DNA of 64,000 nt from positions 310,001-374,000 of the forward strand of contig NC_089434.1 in NCBI RefSeq assembly GCF_026210795.1, written 5' to 3'. Below, one piece after another: positions 21,712 through 32,808 of this stretch. How positions within the stretch are numbered: position 1 is the first letter of the stretch; each line of letters opens with the position of its first letter. The notes under the pieces are model-generated. The model did not search any database, was not told where the DNA came from, and saw nothing but the letters and a program-made list of their open reading frames with translations. The translations under genes were made by a program, and so were the position numbers. Source of the stretch: Rhizophagus irregularis. Taxonomy: Eukaryota; Glomeromycota; Glomeromycetes; Glomerales; Glomeraceae.

Positions 21712-23963
21712 ATTTTTTATTTTACCAGATTATCTTTATTATTTAACATCAACAATGAATTTTTTATTTTATTTTATTTTTTATATTTAGGATTATTTAA
21801 ACGCTAAGATTTAGAGTAGTAAATCTAAAATGGTTTGCAAGATAGTACTTAGTTTGTAATTTAAATAATTTATTCTTTATGTATCAAATATATTTACGTA
21901 TTAAATATATAGTATTATGCTGTAACTTATTCAAATAATATGGCTTATCAATTTTATTGCTTTTATCAACAGTGAATATGTGATTAAATATTACATTTAA
22001 TATAAAAACTCTAGAAATTTTGATCGATACGATGTGTGGCGCAGCAACTTAAGAAATCGCAGTAAAAAAATTATTAAATCATCCATATAAATTATCAAAA
22101 GTTGGAAGACTAGTACTATAACGTAATATATTATTGATTATCAATTTATTAATTATCTATGTATTAAAAAATGACATTTTTTAGATCACACAGTGAACAA
22201 GTAAAAAGATCTTTTTTTTTTATTTATTTATTTTACGTCCATTTTTAGACAACTTTATTATATTAAAACCAAATTTTCATTTTTTTTAATTTATTTTTAG
22301 AACGTGAATTTTATTTTTTTTAAAAAAAAAATAATAATACGAATAAAATAAATATATACTAAGATGGTTAATCCATTTAAATCTTATTAGTTTATATAAT
22401 AACCAAAGTCAAGCGTGTCAAGAAATTTTTTCATTGAGAGATCGTCATATCATGTGCTGTAACTGATTTTTTTTTTTAAAAAAAAAAATAATAATGCCGA
22501 ATGAAGTTATTGTACTACTACATCATACCATTTATAAATTAGGAGGTATAAAAACTAAAATAGCTAATATCAAAAAAACATAGAAATATATTATTTTTAC
22601 TACCGCTAATAAATGACAATTAATCATTCTCAATAATTTGTTATTGGAATTGTTTTAACAAAGATTGGTTAATAAAATTAGCGTCAATATCAATCAACAA
22701 CATCATTGTCATGTACTGTATTTAAGTCTGATTATGTTTAATATGCTTCTTTTATATAACATATAATGTTCATATTTATTAATATTGTTTTTGCAAAAAT
22801 TTATATTGTGCTGTTCTTTATATAATGTTTTCACTTGGTAAAACATTCTTATGAAATTAAACAATATTATTATTTATAATTTATTATATTTTATACTCAT
22901 TCAAATAATTTAATTACATGATAAGTTACCTTTATTACTTCCAATTACAATCTTTATTTAATAACTAGGGATTGTCATATGTGGGAAGACTTCGTCCCCT
23001 ATTTGTTTTTTGTGTTAGATATTTATAATACAATCTATCTATTTAATGTTGATAAATTTTTTATTATTAAATTCGTGTAAATAACAAAATTTTTGTATAT
23101 AAGGAGTTGGAATGGGAAATTTGGTCTAACAATTTAAATGGGTAACAATTATATTATTTGATATTTCTTCTAGCCTTGCATGTTCACTTTTAACCATTGA
23201 AAATACATCTGGTGTAAAATAACATCACTAAATTGAGAAAGTATACTTTGATACGTTGATTAACATCTACAAATTGATTAGATGAAACAAAATTAACAAA
23301 TATGGGATAGATTTAAACAAAATATGTTATTGTATGTTGTTTACAAATTAATATTAAATAAATTTTACCATTGCGCCATAAAATTTTAGCATCAATACTG
23401 CGCAAACGGTCATTATTATTGTATTTAATAATTTTATGTATTACAAATTAAAAATTAAAAATTTATAAGTAATTGACTTAATATTTGTGTCAAAAAGTTA
23501 TTTATTTATTTATTTATTTTTCGAATTTGATACATGATGCTATTGTAAATCACTACCATTTTTTTATCACAAAAAAAAATTTTTTTTTTTTGTAATTTTT
23601 TTTTCATGCTTTTAAAAAAATTTTATTGTGACACTTTTTGGGGTAAGAAAAGAATTTATAATGTTGTACAGTTTAGTTTAAACAAAAGTTCATAATTAGT
23701 TGATGATCACTGCGGTTTAATGAATTGTATTTGACGAAAAATATAATGTTAGACTATTTTATCTATTTCATCTTTTGATGTTAGATGTCATTTATTCCTT
23801 CATCCGGCATGATCAGTATTTTAATCATTTCTCGAATAGGAGGAAAAAAACGAATATCGTAAAATATAAATGAAAGATCAAACAGAATTTTTTTTTTTTT
23901 CAAAAATTAACTTTCTCTTACTTTCATCTACTACTTTTATAAAAAAAGAAGCTTTTCATTATA
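21712..23963. other. Intergenic; duplicated flank, no gene seen
   Basis: Positions 21930-22970 match 8080-9180. The rest is AT-rich spacer with T and A homopolymers. Nothing with coding character was found before 23964. Confidence 0.55.
21930..22970. repeat. Dispersed flank repeat, second copy
   Basis: This is a collinear copy of 8080-9180. It carries the block GTGGCGCAGCAACTTAA, which forms an empty site for the hAT-type insertion seen at 53994-54757. Confidence 0.7.
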
Positions 23964-24527
23964 ATGTCGTTGGTAACAAGAGGAAAAGAAGAATTATCTG
24001 GTTTCAAAGATATGGAGGAAGATTACAAATGGATACTTCATGATAATTGTAAAACGCATGGAAGTTCGTGTGGTGGCTCTATTTCTGAAAGAGTTGCAGC
24101 AGGCGTTTTCGAAATTGATGAAAGTAAAGTTAATGAATTCTGTGAAAATTTTTTCAACTGTTATGACGAACAACCAAAAAAATTTCTTACGAGTGCGCTT
24201 AAAGGTTTGATGTTAAGCGATCAATCCGCTATTGAAGATAATTATGTAGATATTAAATACGGGGAGCAGAACGTTGGCAAACCTATTACTGGAGGTTATT
24301 TTCTCATGGTGACTGATGAAAGTCCTATGAATGGAAAACGTACATTTTTTTTCGCAATTGCTCAAATTACTAAGGACCCCAGCAATAACCATTACTTTTT
24401 ACAAGACTATTACTTGGGAAAGCGTGTCCGCGTTGAAAACGCACTAAAGTATATGTTGTACGAAGCAACTAAATACAGAAAATTTTATATAGAAGATCAA
24501 TTACATTCTCATGTAATTGGAATATAG
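23964..24527 (+). CDS. Unrecognised single-exon protein, 187 residues
   Basis: The frame is uninterrupted from ATG to TAG, with markedly better codon balance and GC content than its surroundings, so it is very likely a real gene. The protein is soluble-looking, with no signal peptide or membrane segment. It has a short Cys/Gly motif (CKTHGSSCGG, about residues 30-39), a middle helix-rich part with KFLTSALKGLMLSDQSAIED (about 73-92), a strand-rich part with GYFLMVTDESPMNG, and an aromatic segment NNHYFLQDYYLGKRVRVE near 141-158. I do not recognise a family. Only AT-rich spacer lies around it, so there is no operon-like clue. Confidence 0.75.
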   Translation: MSLVTRGKEELSGFKDMEEDYKWILHDNCKTHGSSCGGSISERVAAGVFEIDESKVNEFCENFFNCYDEQPKKFLTSALKGLMLSDQSAIEDNYVDIKYGEQNVGKPITGGYFLMVTDESPMNGKRTFFFAIAQITKDPSNNHYFLQDYYLGKRVRVENALKYMLYEATKYRKFYIEDQLHSHVIGI

Positions 24528-24770
24528 TGTAAACAATTATATTCCGTACGTAGTAGAGATAAATATTCACTCTCACTATGTTATACTATATTTAATTTTT
24601 ATTTTTTTTTTGTTTATTGTAAGAATGAATTTGTATTTACGAATAAATTATATTGTTAACAGTTCTAACATGCTCTAATTTCTTAGTAAAACATTGAAAA
24701 TATATATCATATGACATTTATATAAAACAATTTAAAATATTATTGTTATACCAAACACTCCTTTATATAC

Positions 24771-24935
24771 CTAAAGTCTGGCCCTCCAGAGATTCCAGCA
24801 GTCTAAAAACTAAAAAAAAAGAAATGTTATTATATCTCTTTAGTAAAATTGATAGTCTAATCCTTCCTTGTAATAAGTTCAGTTCGTTTAAGTCTTCCTC
24901 TACAAAGGAGAAACTTAGTGTGCTAAAAAAAAAGA
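24771..24935 (-). other. Possible decayed third micro-exon array
   Basis: On the minus strand a 32-nt block (24802-24771) lies between TTTTTAG and GTATAT, with the motif TCTCTGGAGG resembling the array exons. The intron before it has a short hairpin AAGAGAT/ATTTCTT around ATAATAAC. Upstream, CGAACTGAAC (24886-24877) matches the same string in the first block of the left array (7098-7089). The rest is unclear. Confidence 0.35.
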
Positions 24936-27131
24936 AAAATGTAAAATATAAAATTATAAAAATCCGAAAAAATCAAGTTTTTTGAAAACTTTTTTTAAAA
25001 TATAAAAGTAAAAAAAAAATTTAAACGAAAAAAAAATGAGAAAAAAATAAATTGTTTAAAAAGTTTTAAAAGCTAATAAAATAAAATCAATTTTAAAAAT
25101 AATAAAAAAGAATACTAAATTACAATAAAAAAGTAAATTACGTTAAAAAATTGATATTAATCAGGAAAAATTTAAAAAGGAAGTCATGCAAACTTAAAAA
25201 TTCATCAACAAGCCTTCAAAAAAAAAAAAATTTAAATGAAAAAAAATAATAAAAATTTCGAAGATAAATACCTTCAAGATGCCCATAGGTTACATAAAAA
25301 TCATAGTTAATAATCACGTAGCTATGTTTACGCTAAAATGCATATTTACACTTGGTTTTTTTTTTCTTCAATTTCTACAAAAAAATAAAAATAAAATAAT
25401 ATGAATAAGGCTTAATAATTAACATAATTATTTTACATATTTTACATATTTTTATATTTTTAAGATTAAATTACTTTAACCATAGTAATATAGAAAAACT
25501 ATACTATAAATACGGAATAATAGATCAGGCGCAGACGCATCACACATTACGCAATTCATGATTTTTTTAAACGTAACCAAATTTTCTTAATTATATAGGC
25601 AAGTTATATTTGCTTTTTTGATTGCAAGAAATTTTGTTTCAAAAAATTATCTGAACAAAAGTAAAGAATTTCATACATTAAAATACTTGAATATAAATTA
25701 ATTTAAATAGATTTAATAGTAGCAAATGAATAATTTTAAAACACGTAATTGGAATTTGGATTGCTGAACAACATGTACGAAAACCATTCAAAATCCAAAC
25801 GATCAGAATCCCACTATAATACTGTAATACAACCCGAATCTCACGTAGGTAAGGCGCAGGCAAAAAAAATTACTAGCTCTAAGCCTCTCTTTTCAGGGCC
25901 GGAATTATAATGATGCCATCCAGTATCTAAAAAAGGAAATAATTTCCTGACTAGAGTTATCTGTAATTATCCATAAAAGGAAGGATTTACATGATTATTC
26001 GAACGTTTACAAATCATAATCTCGGGTCCACATTTTCCGACACTTTATTATCTTTTTTTTTTAAATTTTACATCATTATTTTTTTCTTTTTTTTTAGATG
26101 TAATAATTTGTAATACTTCGATAACAGTAATATTTTTATTAATATGTAATATTTTTATAATGTTTCGCAAGAATTAAATGTTTTTAAAATATTTTTTTTT
26201 TATTAATACGTTGCAAAATTAAGTAACAGGTAACAATTAAATATTTTTGTTAATAGTATGTAAAGATTTTTAAAATATTTCGCAAGAAATTAATTTTTTT
26301 ATTTTAAAAATTAATAATATTATTAATATTTAATAATTTTAATACTACTTTGCAAAATTTTATGAATTAATATTTGTGTTATTAGTTAGAAAAAATAAAT
26401 TTCAATTTTATGATTTATATTAAAATGTAATTTTTTTGCTATAATTATTTTTAATATACCAGACTAAATTTTAATAAATCATTTTTTAAAATTTTTATAT
26501 TCATGAGAATTAAGTGTCGGAATATATAATGAGCGTTTGGGATTTTGAATTTTTGGGATTACGATTTGTCAAGAATTTGTGAACGTCAGGTTTATATTGT
26601 AACGGGATTCTGATCATTGCCTTTATGAATTACATGAATTACATGAATTACATATTTCAAACAAACAAATTTTTTACGTCTATCTCAAAGCTAAAGTTAA
26701 ATTTTCCATGTATACTAAACAAAAAGATAATAGTCCCATCCATTTTTATTGTATTTATTTAACAGCAATTTTGTAGAATTTTTAAATTTTACTATTTTGA
26801 AAATAAATTGTTTCATAATATTTTATAAATGTATTTTTACCTGCCAACCGCATTAAATATTTTTTAACAAATTTAACATTAGAAAAGTGACAAGCTTTTT
26901 CATACATTCTATAATGACATCTTAATAATAATTGCGAAATACCAATTATAATTGCTGATGTTAAATTAATTACTGTATAAGTTACTTTATTGGGCATCCC
27001 TATAGGATCATGTTATTTAATTTCCGCTCAATATTGCTAACGCATTACGTCATTTACCAAATATCATTTACATTAGTTTAGCTTAATACTGTACAGCAAT
27101 TTGAAAAACTGTTACTTAAACTATATTAGTA
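24936..27131. other. AT-rich spacer, no supported gene
   Basis: Contains homopolymer-rich DNA, an isolated CAGGGCCGGAATTAT end-like motif at about 25896 and three perfect ATGAATTAC units at 26625-26651. A 71-codon minus-strand frame at 26782-26997 with a hydrophobic stretch could not be tied to a gene. Confidence 0.45.
26625..26651. repeat. (ATGAATTAC)3 short tandem repeat
   Basis: Three perfect 9-bp copies in a row, with a partial fourth. Confidence 0.9.
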
Positions 27132-28759
27132 TTATCTATTGAATACAAATGTACAATTATTGAAAATTGATCCGTTTCCTTTAAAAATATCCTGTAAAGT
27201 TTCAGTTTCATTTATTGTCAATTTGTTGGATTTGTTAGAAAATGGAATTCGGCTTTCTTGATTGATTTCAGCTAATTTTATTAATAGAAATCAATAAAAT
27301 AAAATAAAATAAAACAAACTATTAATAAATTACCTTTAAAAATTTCGCGTGCACTAGTAAAAGTTGATTTAAGTTCAATTGGTGTTAATGCTTGCTTATC
27401 TGGCATTGAAAAATGTGGCAAAGGTTCTAAAACATCTAAAATTCCATATTGTATAATTAGTATATTGAAAATCAATTTAAAAATTAAAATTAAAACTCAC
27501 CCGAGCCTTCCATTTGATCATTATCTATAAGAACGTTCATTAAGTTGTTTAAACTAACATTCTGCATTTTTTCTTTAGTTCTTTCATAGCTAGTAAATCC
27601 TGAATTTGATTTATGCCGGGTAATTGCCATAACTTCATTGTCACTAGTACCAAGTTCTTTCAATATTCCTACTAAACTTTTTCGGGCGCTATGGTTGCTG
27701 ATCTTTCGATTGCCAATATCAATACCACATTCTATTACAATTTCATGTAAAAAATTTTTTAATCGCTTTTCACCAACATGAAACTTTTGAAACCAACGAT
27801 TATAAATAATATAATCTATAAATAAATAAATAAGTTAACTAATAAATGTCATATTACTGAAAAAAATAGCATAAAATGATAAAGTACATTGAACTCACCA
27901 TCTTCAGACACATATTCTCTTAAATAGAATTCTTTATCGGCATTACCTGGTCTTTTAGAAAAATATTTGTTATAAGTTTCCATTATCATTGGATGATATA
28001 GAATTCTTAATTTTTCATCATTTAATGAGCCATTAATACCCCTTTGATTTGTTTTACTTCGAGGAATATTTACATCAAAACCCTGACCATCAGCTCTAAA
28101 CTTAAAATGAGAATATTGTAATGAATAGTGCTCACCACCTCTAAGAGCTAAGAATAATGCATTTAAAAAAAAGACTTTTTTTAACAATCCAGTGGGTGTG
28201 TCAATGTTTAATACTGGTGAATACAGTATTTTTTTACATTCTTCAACAGAAAGACCATCAGCTCCTTGAACATTGGCCTTTCCTTGTTCTGCTACATGTT
28301 TCATTTTGCCATCTAATACATCATATAATATTGGAAATTGTTTTCTTGAAGTAAAATCCATTGGAGATAGTGATGATAAATCATTTAAATGTCGGTTTAA
28401 TGCATGTATAGCACTGAGGATAGATCTAGCCTTGTATTCTTCACCAGAATTAGTCTTCATAACTGTTACGAAACTACAGATTTGACTTTCTAATTCCTTT
28501 CTATCAGTAATATCTATGCTTTTACCAGTAAATCCAGCTTTTTCACGAAAGTTTTCAAATTGGTGAACCCAATTTGCTGTGGATTTATCTGTATTTACTA
28601 CTCTTGACTTCTTTTTGAAAAAATTTATTTCGTCTTCTGTAGGTAAATAAAACTTGAATAGAAAATATTGTATTAGCAAATTAATATAACAATATTTTGG
28701 TAATAATAACAACATACTTTATCATTATTTATTTTATTTTTGTTAGTTTTTTCCTTCAT
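27132..28759 (-). CDS. Tyrosine recombinase of Crypton/DUF3504 type, five exons, 450 residues
   Basis: Exons (minus): 28759-28718, 28652-27899, 27815-27501, 27435-27334, 27271-27132. The first intron is phase 0 and the rest are phase 1. The complete catalytic set of a tyrosine recombinase is visible: Arg185 (LALRGGEH), His307-x-x-Arg310 (NHSARKS), His333 (ITRHKS) and the nucleophile Tyr342 (TSYERT). An N-terminal SAM-like DNA-binding region spans about residues 20-115. C-terminal exons (about 371-450) are Ser/Thr/Asn-rich and end CTFVFNR-stop. The family (Crypton elements and host genes derived from them) cuts and joins DNA through a 3'-phosphotyrosine. No flanking element ends were identified, so it may be a domesticated copy. 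The start ATG (28759) assumes a CAAG acceptor for exon 2, which is the least certain junction. Confidence 0.85.
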
Positions 28760-28779
28760 TATTAAAATAAATAATAGAA

Positions 28780-29000
28780 TAGGTTGAAAGAAAAAAATGT
28801 GTAAAGAAAAAGTAGGGTATTTAAAAAGTGTATATAAAAAAGAATGTGTAAAAGAAAAAACGCGTAAAGAAAAAATGTGTACAAATGAGTGGATTTAAAA
28901 GAAAGTTTAAATAAACTTTTAAACGCGTAAAGAAAAAGACGCGTAAAAATTGAAATTTAAAAGAAAGTTTAAATAAACTTTTAAAACATGATCTTGGTGG
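28780..29000. repeat. Degenerate repeats with a duplicated 30-bp palindromic unit
   Basis: Upstream of the recombinase, GTAAAGAAAAA-type units recur, some as ACGCGTAAAGAAAAA. Two 30-bp copies with a near-palindromic core AGTTTAAATAAACT lie at 28894-28923 and 28956-28985, 32 bp apart. These could be recombinase or regulator binding sites, by analogy only. Confidence 0.6.
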
Positions 29001-29018
29001 TCTGCCACAATAAAATCA

Positions 29019-29163
29019 TTATTAGGTAAGAAGTATTCAATATTACCATTTTGACCATCAACATTATATGATTGGCCATTGTGCCACTACGTGGCACAAT
29101 AACGGCCAATCATTTAACATCGACGGTCATAAATCTTCATATTGAATACTTCTTACCCAATAA
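29019..29163. mobile_element. Hairpin-type miniature inverted-repeat element
   Basis: The two halves of about 70 bp are inverted copies, with ends TTATTAGGTAAGAAGTATTC and GAATACTTCTTACCCAATAA and a centre GTGCCACTACGTGGCAC. The whole element can fold into one long hairpin. No target duplication was resolved and there is no reading frame. Confidence 0.75.
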
Positions 29164-29810
29164 CTATATAATACTAGTTGATATAATCCTTAGTTTATAA
29201 GAAAATAGTTTGTAGTATTTTATTACTTGGCTATAATTATTATCATGTAGTAATGTATTGAAAGTGAATATCTCGATTTTATTCCACAATAAAGATCATT
29301 ACATAATAAAAAATAAACATTCAATACTATCCAAACGTTTGACTGTCATTGTAAATTAAGTATGTTATGATTTTTATGATAGTAAAACCAAAGGAACTGA
29401 AGGTCACATGCACGATTTTATTAGAAACTCATTTGACGCTTTAGGATTCCGATGAATTTGAGGATATTTTAAATTAACAATTTTTATACATATTTAAATT
29501 GGGCTGTATACATTAAATAAGTGAACAATTAATAAAGTATAATTAATACAAATTAAGAATTCATACTGAAATGATTTTACAGAGAAATATTACATGGTTA
29601 AGAATTAACTGCTAGTATTCGATATTTTTGGAACCTAAGATCAGTTAAATTTGCGCAACCTTTATCACGTGATTTTAAACTTTGTCCTAATGAATAAATT
29701 AGCTAATATTACCACGCTAATATTGTAATCGTGTTCACATGGATAATAAAAATAAAAAAATTACCACGCTAATATTTATCAGATCATATAAATTTACTTT
29801 TTTATTTATA

Positions 29811-29854
29811 GTCACACAAACCGAACATTTAAATCGGACAAACACTCCGTTCTC
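29811..29854 (+). promoter_or_regulatory. Diverged kinase promoter block upstream of a body-deleted copy
   Basis: GTCACACAAACCGAACATTT through CACTCCGTTCTC is a degenerate version of the block before K2-K6, placed about 70 bp before ATGTCTGAT. It shows that this relic began as a complete family member. Confidence 0.55.
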
Positions 29855-29924
29855 AACTTTTTTTTTAAAAAAATTTAATCACTTTTTTCTGTCCAGTTTA
29901 AAATTATTGCGAGAAAATTGTATT

Positions 29925-30760
29925 ATGTCTGATTAATATTTTTTTTTTTATTTGGATAATAATAAAAGAATTAGAAGGTAAAAATAATGGATATGTATTA
30001 AAAAATGTATGAAATGTTTGATTATTTCTTTTACCTTTTTAGTAAAAATTTATTTTCAACAGTATTACATAGTAAATCATATAATTGCTTCTAATATCAC
30101 AGTAAGTATTTATTAAAATCATATGAATTCATATAATAACAGATTATTAATTAATTTTTATTTTTAGTTGATGATTTAAACAATTCAAATATGATAACAC
30201 GTCCAAAGAAAGTGACATTATTTAAAAGGTAATTAATCATTTAAATTTTTTTCTATTAGTATTAATATATGGCCACTTGATTTTCTGATTTATTTTCTTC
30301 ATCAGATAATAGTGAAGAATTATTCAAATCATTTAATATATTACAAATAAATCCAAATGAAGGTATATAAATAAATCATTCTATTTTGATTATAATTTCA
30401 TATCTTGGAATATGATATTAAAATATAGTGTCAAAATTAATAGTAGCAATTGTAATTAATTAATATAATATTTATTTTATCTTTCACTTTTTTTTATTAA
30501 TTTTATAGATGAAGACAAAGTTTAAGACGATTAAACTTTCATTCAAAGAAGTAAGATGAATTAAAAATTCCCAGATGACAAGTATTTTAACATTACTATA
30601 TATTAGTATATACATTTATATATTTTAAGAAACATATTTATTTGGCTGCACTTTATTTATTAATCAATAGTATATTATTTTGTTACTTTTTTTCTTATTT
30701 AGAATTATTCAAGCATTAAGTTATGGAGTACTAGATAAAATTTTTTTATAAAATTTTAGT
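29925..30760 (+). pseudogene. Kinase relic lacking the whole kinase body
   Basis: ATGTCTGAT, the first three codons of the family, is followed directly by TAATATT, a string from the end of the intron before the 12-nt micro-exon. About 1.5 kb (zinc ribbon and kinase domain) is missing between the two. The tail exons follow in decayed form: near 29970 (AATTAGAAG), 30062-30101, 30168-30230, 30306-30362 and 30510-30577, the last with in-frame stops. The 72/63-nt exon is missing. The 3' flank motif AGAATTATTCAAGCATTAAG lies at about 30702. Confidence 0.8.
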
Positions 30761-31634
30761 TTTTAATTTGAATAATTCATTGTTTTTGTACAGACTTATT
30801 CATTAAGTAGTATATTAAAATGTAATGATTTATGATATTAATTTTAATAATTTATATATCTCAATTATTGTTATGCAGATTAATATATGTAGTAAAAGTT
30901 ATTTGAGTTTACAATAAATAAATTGGAAAAGCAACAATTAAATTTCATATTACTTAAGTGAGGTTGTTATTTAACCATATAGATTGTTCTTAATGTACTG
31001 ATTAATCATTGAACTTTTTAAATCTGTGAAGGATTTATCAAAAAGATATAATAATGTTAATCTTTTGAATATGAAGTTAATAAGCAAAAGAACAAATTTT
31101 CAATATCATATTGAATTTAGAATTCAATCAAATTTATAGTTGGTTAAATTATTGCAAAATAACCATAGTGCAAGCTGAAGATAGTATTACGTAATATAAC
31201 CTTACAAACTTGATGTATAACCAAACAATATTTCTGTAATTTAAAGAAAACACTAAAATCATCATATCTCGGTTAATATTGATTAAAGTATATATCATTT
31301 GATTTGTCTCATTGAGACAAATCCATAAAAAAATAAAAATCTTAATCAAATCATTGGATCAAATGTTATAGCGAAAATTTCCTGGGTATTAAGAGTTCAG
31401 GGTTTTAAGGAATTCTGAGTTTAAGGTTATGACTGATCAATCAGATTTTGGAAAGCAATTTTGACTTTATATTGATCAGCTTTGATAAAATATGATATTG
31501 ATTTAGTACTTTTAGTAATCTTTAATCATAATGTATACGATGTATATATATACTGTATATATATAATATTTATCCCGTATTACGATTCTTTAATCTTTTT
31601 AGCAACGAGTTGCATAAAAAACTAAAATTACACC
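30761..31634. other. AT-rich spacer before the BTB gene
   Basis: No gene is seen. A short ATATATATACTGTATATATA palindrome lies near 31544-31563, about 70-90 bp upstream of the BTB start codon, and could be part of its promoter. Confidence 0.5.
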
Positions 31635-32528
31635 ATGTTTAATAAAGCCAACACATTTCAAAATTTAAATAATTGTGCTGATGATTGTGATGTAAATATT
31701 CAAATTGGTGAAGGATCTAATTCAGAAATTTTTAAAGCACATTCTAATATATTACGTATTAGATCAACTTATTTTAATACAGCTTTATCATCATATTGGG
31801 CAAAAAAAGAAGGAAATATTTTTATATTTAAAAAGCCAAATATTAAACCTGATATCTTTAGAATTATTTTAAATTTCATTTATACTGGAACCATATCTTT
31901 ATTAGATATAAATAGAGATAAAGATGATAAATTGAATGAATTACTTATTGCAGCAGATGAAATTGGATTAAATAATGAATTAATTGATTATATTCAAATA
32001 CATATTAATGAATTATCTAAGGAAAATATTATTTTATTATTTAATACTCTTAAGATGATTCCTTGTAATCAAAGAAATTATAATAATATTATTAATTATA
32101 TTATTGAATATACATTGGAATTTTTTAATGATTATGATGATTATAATTTATTTTTAAAATTATCAGATGATTCTTTAATTTCACTTATTAAAAATGATTA
32201 TTTTCAAATGAAAGAAATTGATATTTGGAATAATTTAATAAAATGGGCTATTGCAAAAAATCCAACTATTAGTTCTCATACATCTAACTGGAAATCTAAG
32301 GAAATTGAAATTATTAAGAATACAATTCAAAAATTTATTCCATATATTAGATTCTTTCAAATTTCACCAGATGATTATTATGAAAAAGTACATCCATTAT
32401 CTGCACTTTTACCTAATAAACTTAAAAAAGAAATTAATTTACATTTTATAGATTCAAGAATTCCAATAAGTACAAAAATTTTACGACCAAGAATTTTTAT
32501 AAAAAAGCAAAGATGGAATTATTATTGA
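31635..32528 (+). CDS. BTB-BACK domain protein, 297 residues, lacking its C-terminal TLD/Kelch part
   Basis: A single exon. Residues about 14-110 form a BTB domain: DCDVNIQIGEG, the KAHSNILRIRSTYFNTALS helix pair, then FRIILNFIYTGTISL. A BACK-like helical region follows (about 115-235) with IDIWNNLIKWAIAKNP. BTB-BACK proteins are usually Cullin-3 adaptors. In Rhizophagus most relatives continue into a TLD or Kelch domain. Here the frame stops at WNYY-stop just where that would begin, and relics of a TLD end lie downstream. The protein is probably a truncated but stable product. Codon use is strongly A/T-ending like the kinases. Confidence 0.85.
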   Translation: MFNKANTFQNLNNCADDCDVNIQIGEGSNSEIFKAHSNILRIRSTYFNTALSSYWAKKEGNIFIFKKPNIKPDIFRIILNFIYTGTISLLDINRDKDDKLNELLIAADEIGLNNELIDYIQIHINELSKENIILLFNTLKMIPCNQRNYNNIINYIIEYTLEFFNDYDDYNLFLKLSDDSLISLIKNDYFQMKEIDIWNNLIKWAIAKNPTISSHTSNWKSKEIEIIKNTIQKFIPYIRFFQISPDDYYEKVHPLSALLPNKLKKEINLHFIDSRIPISTKILRPRIFIKKQRWNYY

Positions 32529-32808
32529 AGGTTACATTGAGGTGGATCTAATAAATATCTTTTAACATATGATAGTTTTATTTTTTTTTTTTTCATTTAA
32601 ATCAATTAAAGACCCATTTTTTAAGTAGAGCCAGAAATATTAACTATGCAATTTATTGATTCAAAGAATGATAAAACTTGGTTTTAGTTATAAATTATGA
32701 TCTTCAAATATTAGCTAATACATAATTACTCACATAGATTATGGAAGAAATATTATTTCACCTGGAATTTTTAATATTGAAGATTATGAAGTATTTCAAG
32801 TTGGATAA
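32529..32808 (+). pseudogene. Relic of the TLD-domain end of the BTB gene
   Basis: Short pieces in changing frames resemble the end of TLD proteins. A piece near 32715-32745 reads like N-Y-C-T/I-H-K/H-S-Y, and SPGIFNIEDYEVFQV lies just before the TAA at 32806. The middle of the domain is missing or unreadable. Confidence 0.5.

Noticed and set aside
26782-26997. 71-codon minus-strand frame with a hydrophobic segment beside the recombinase
   Set aside because: No similarity recognised, no splice link to the recombinase, A/T-rich codons as in spacer.
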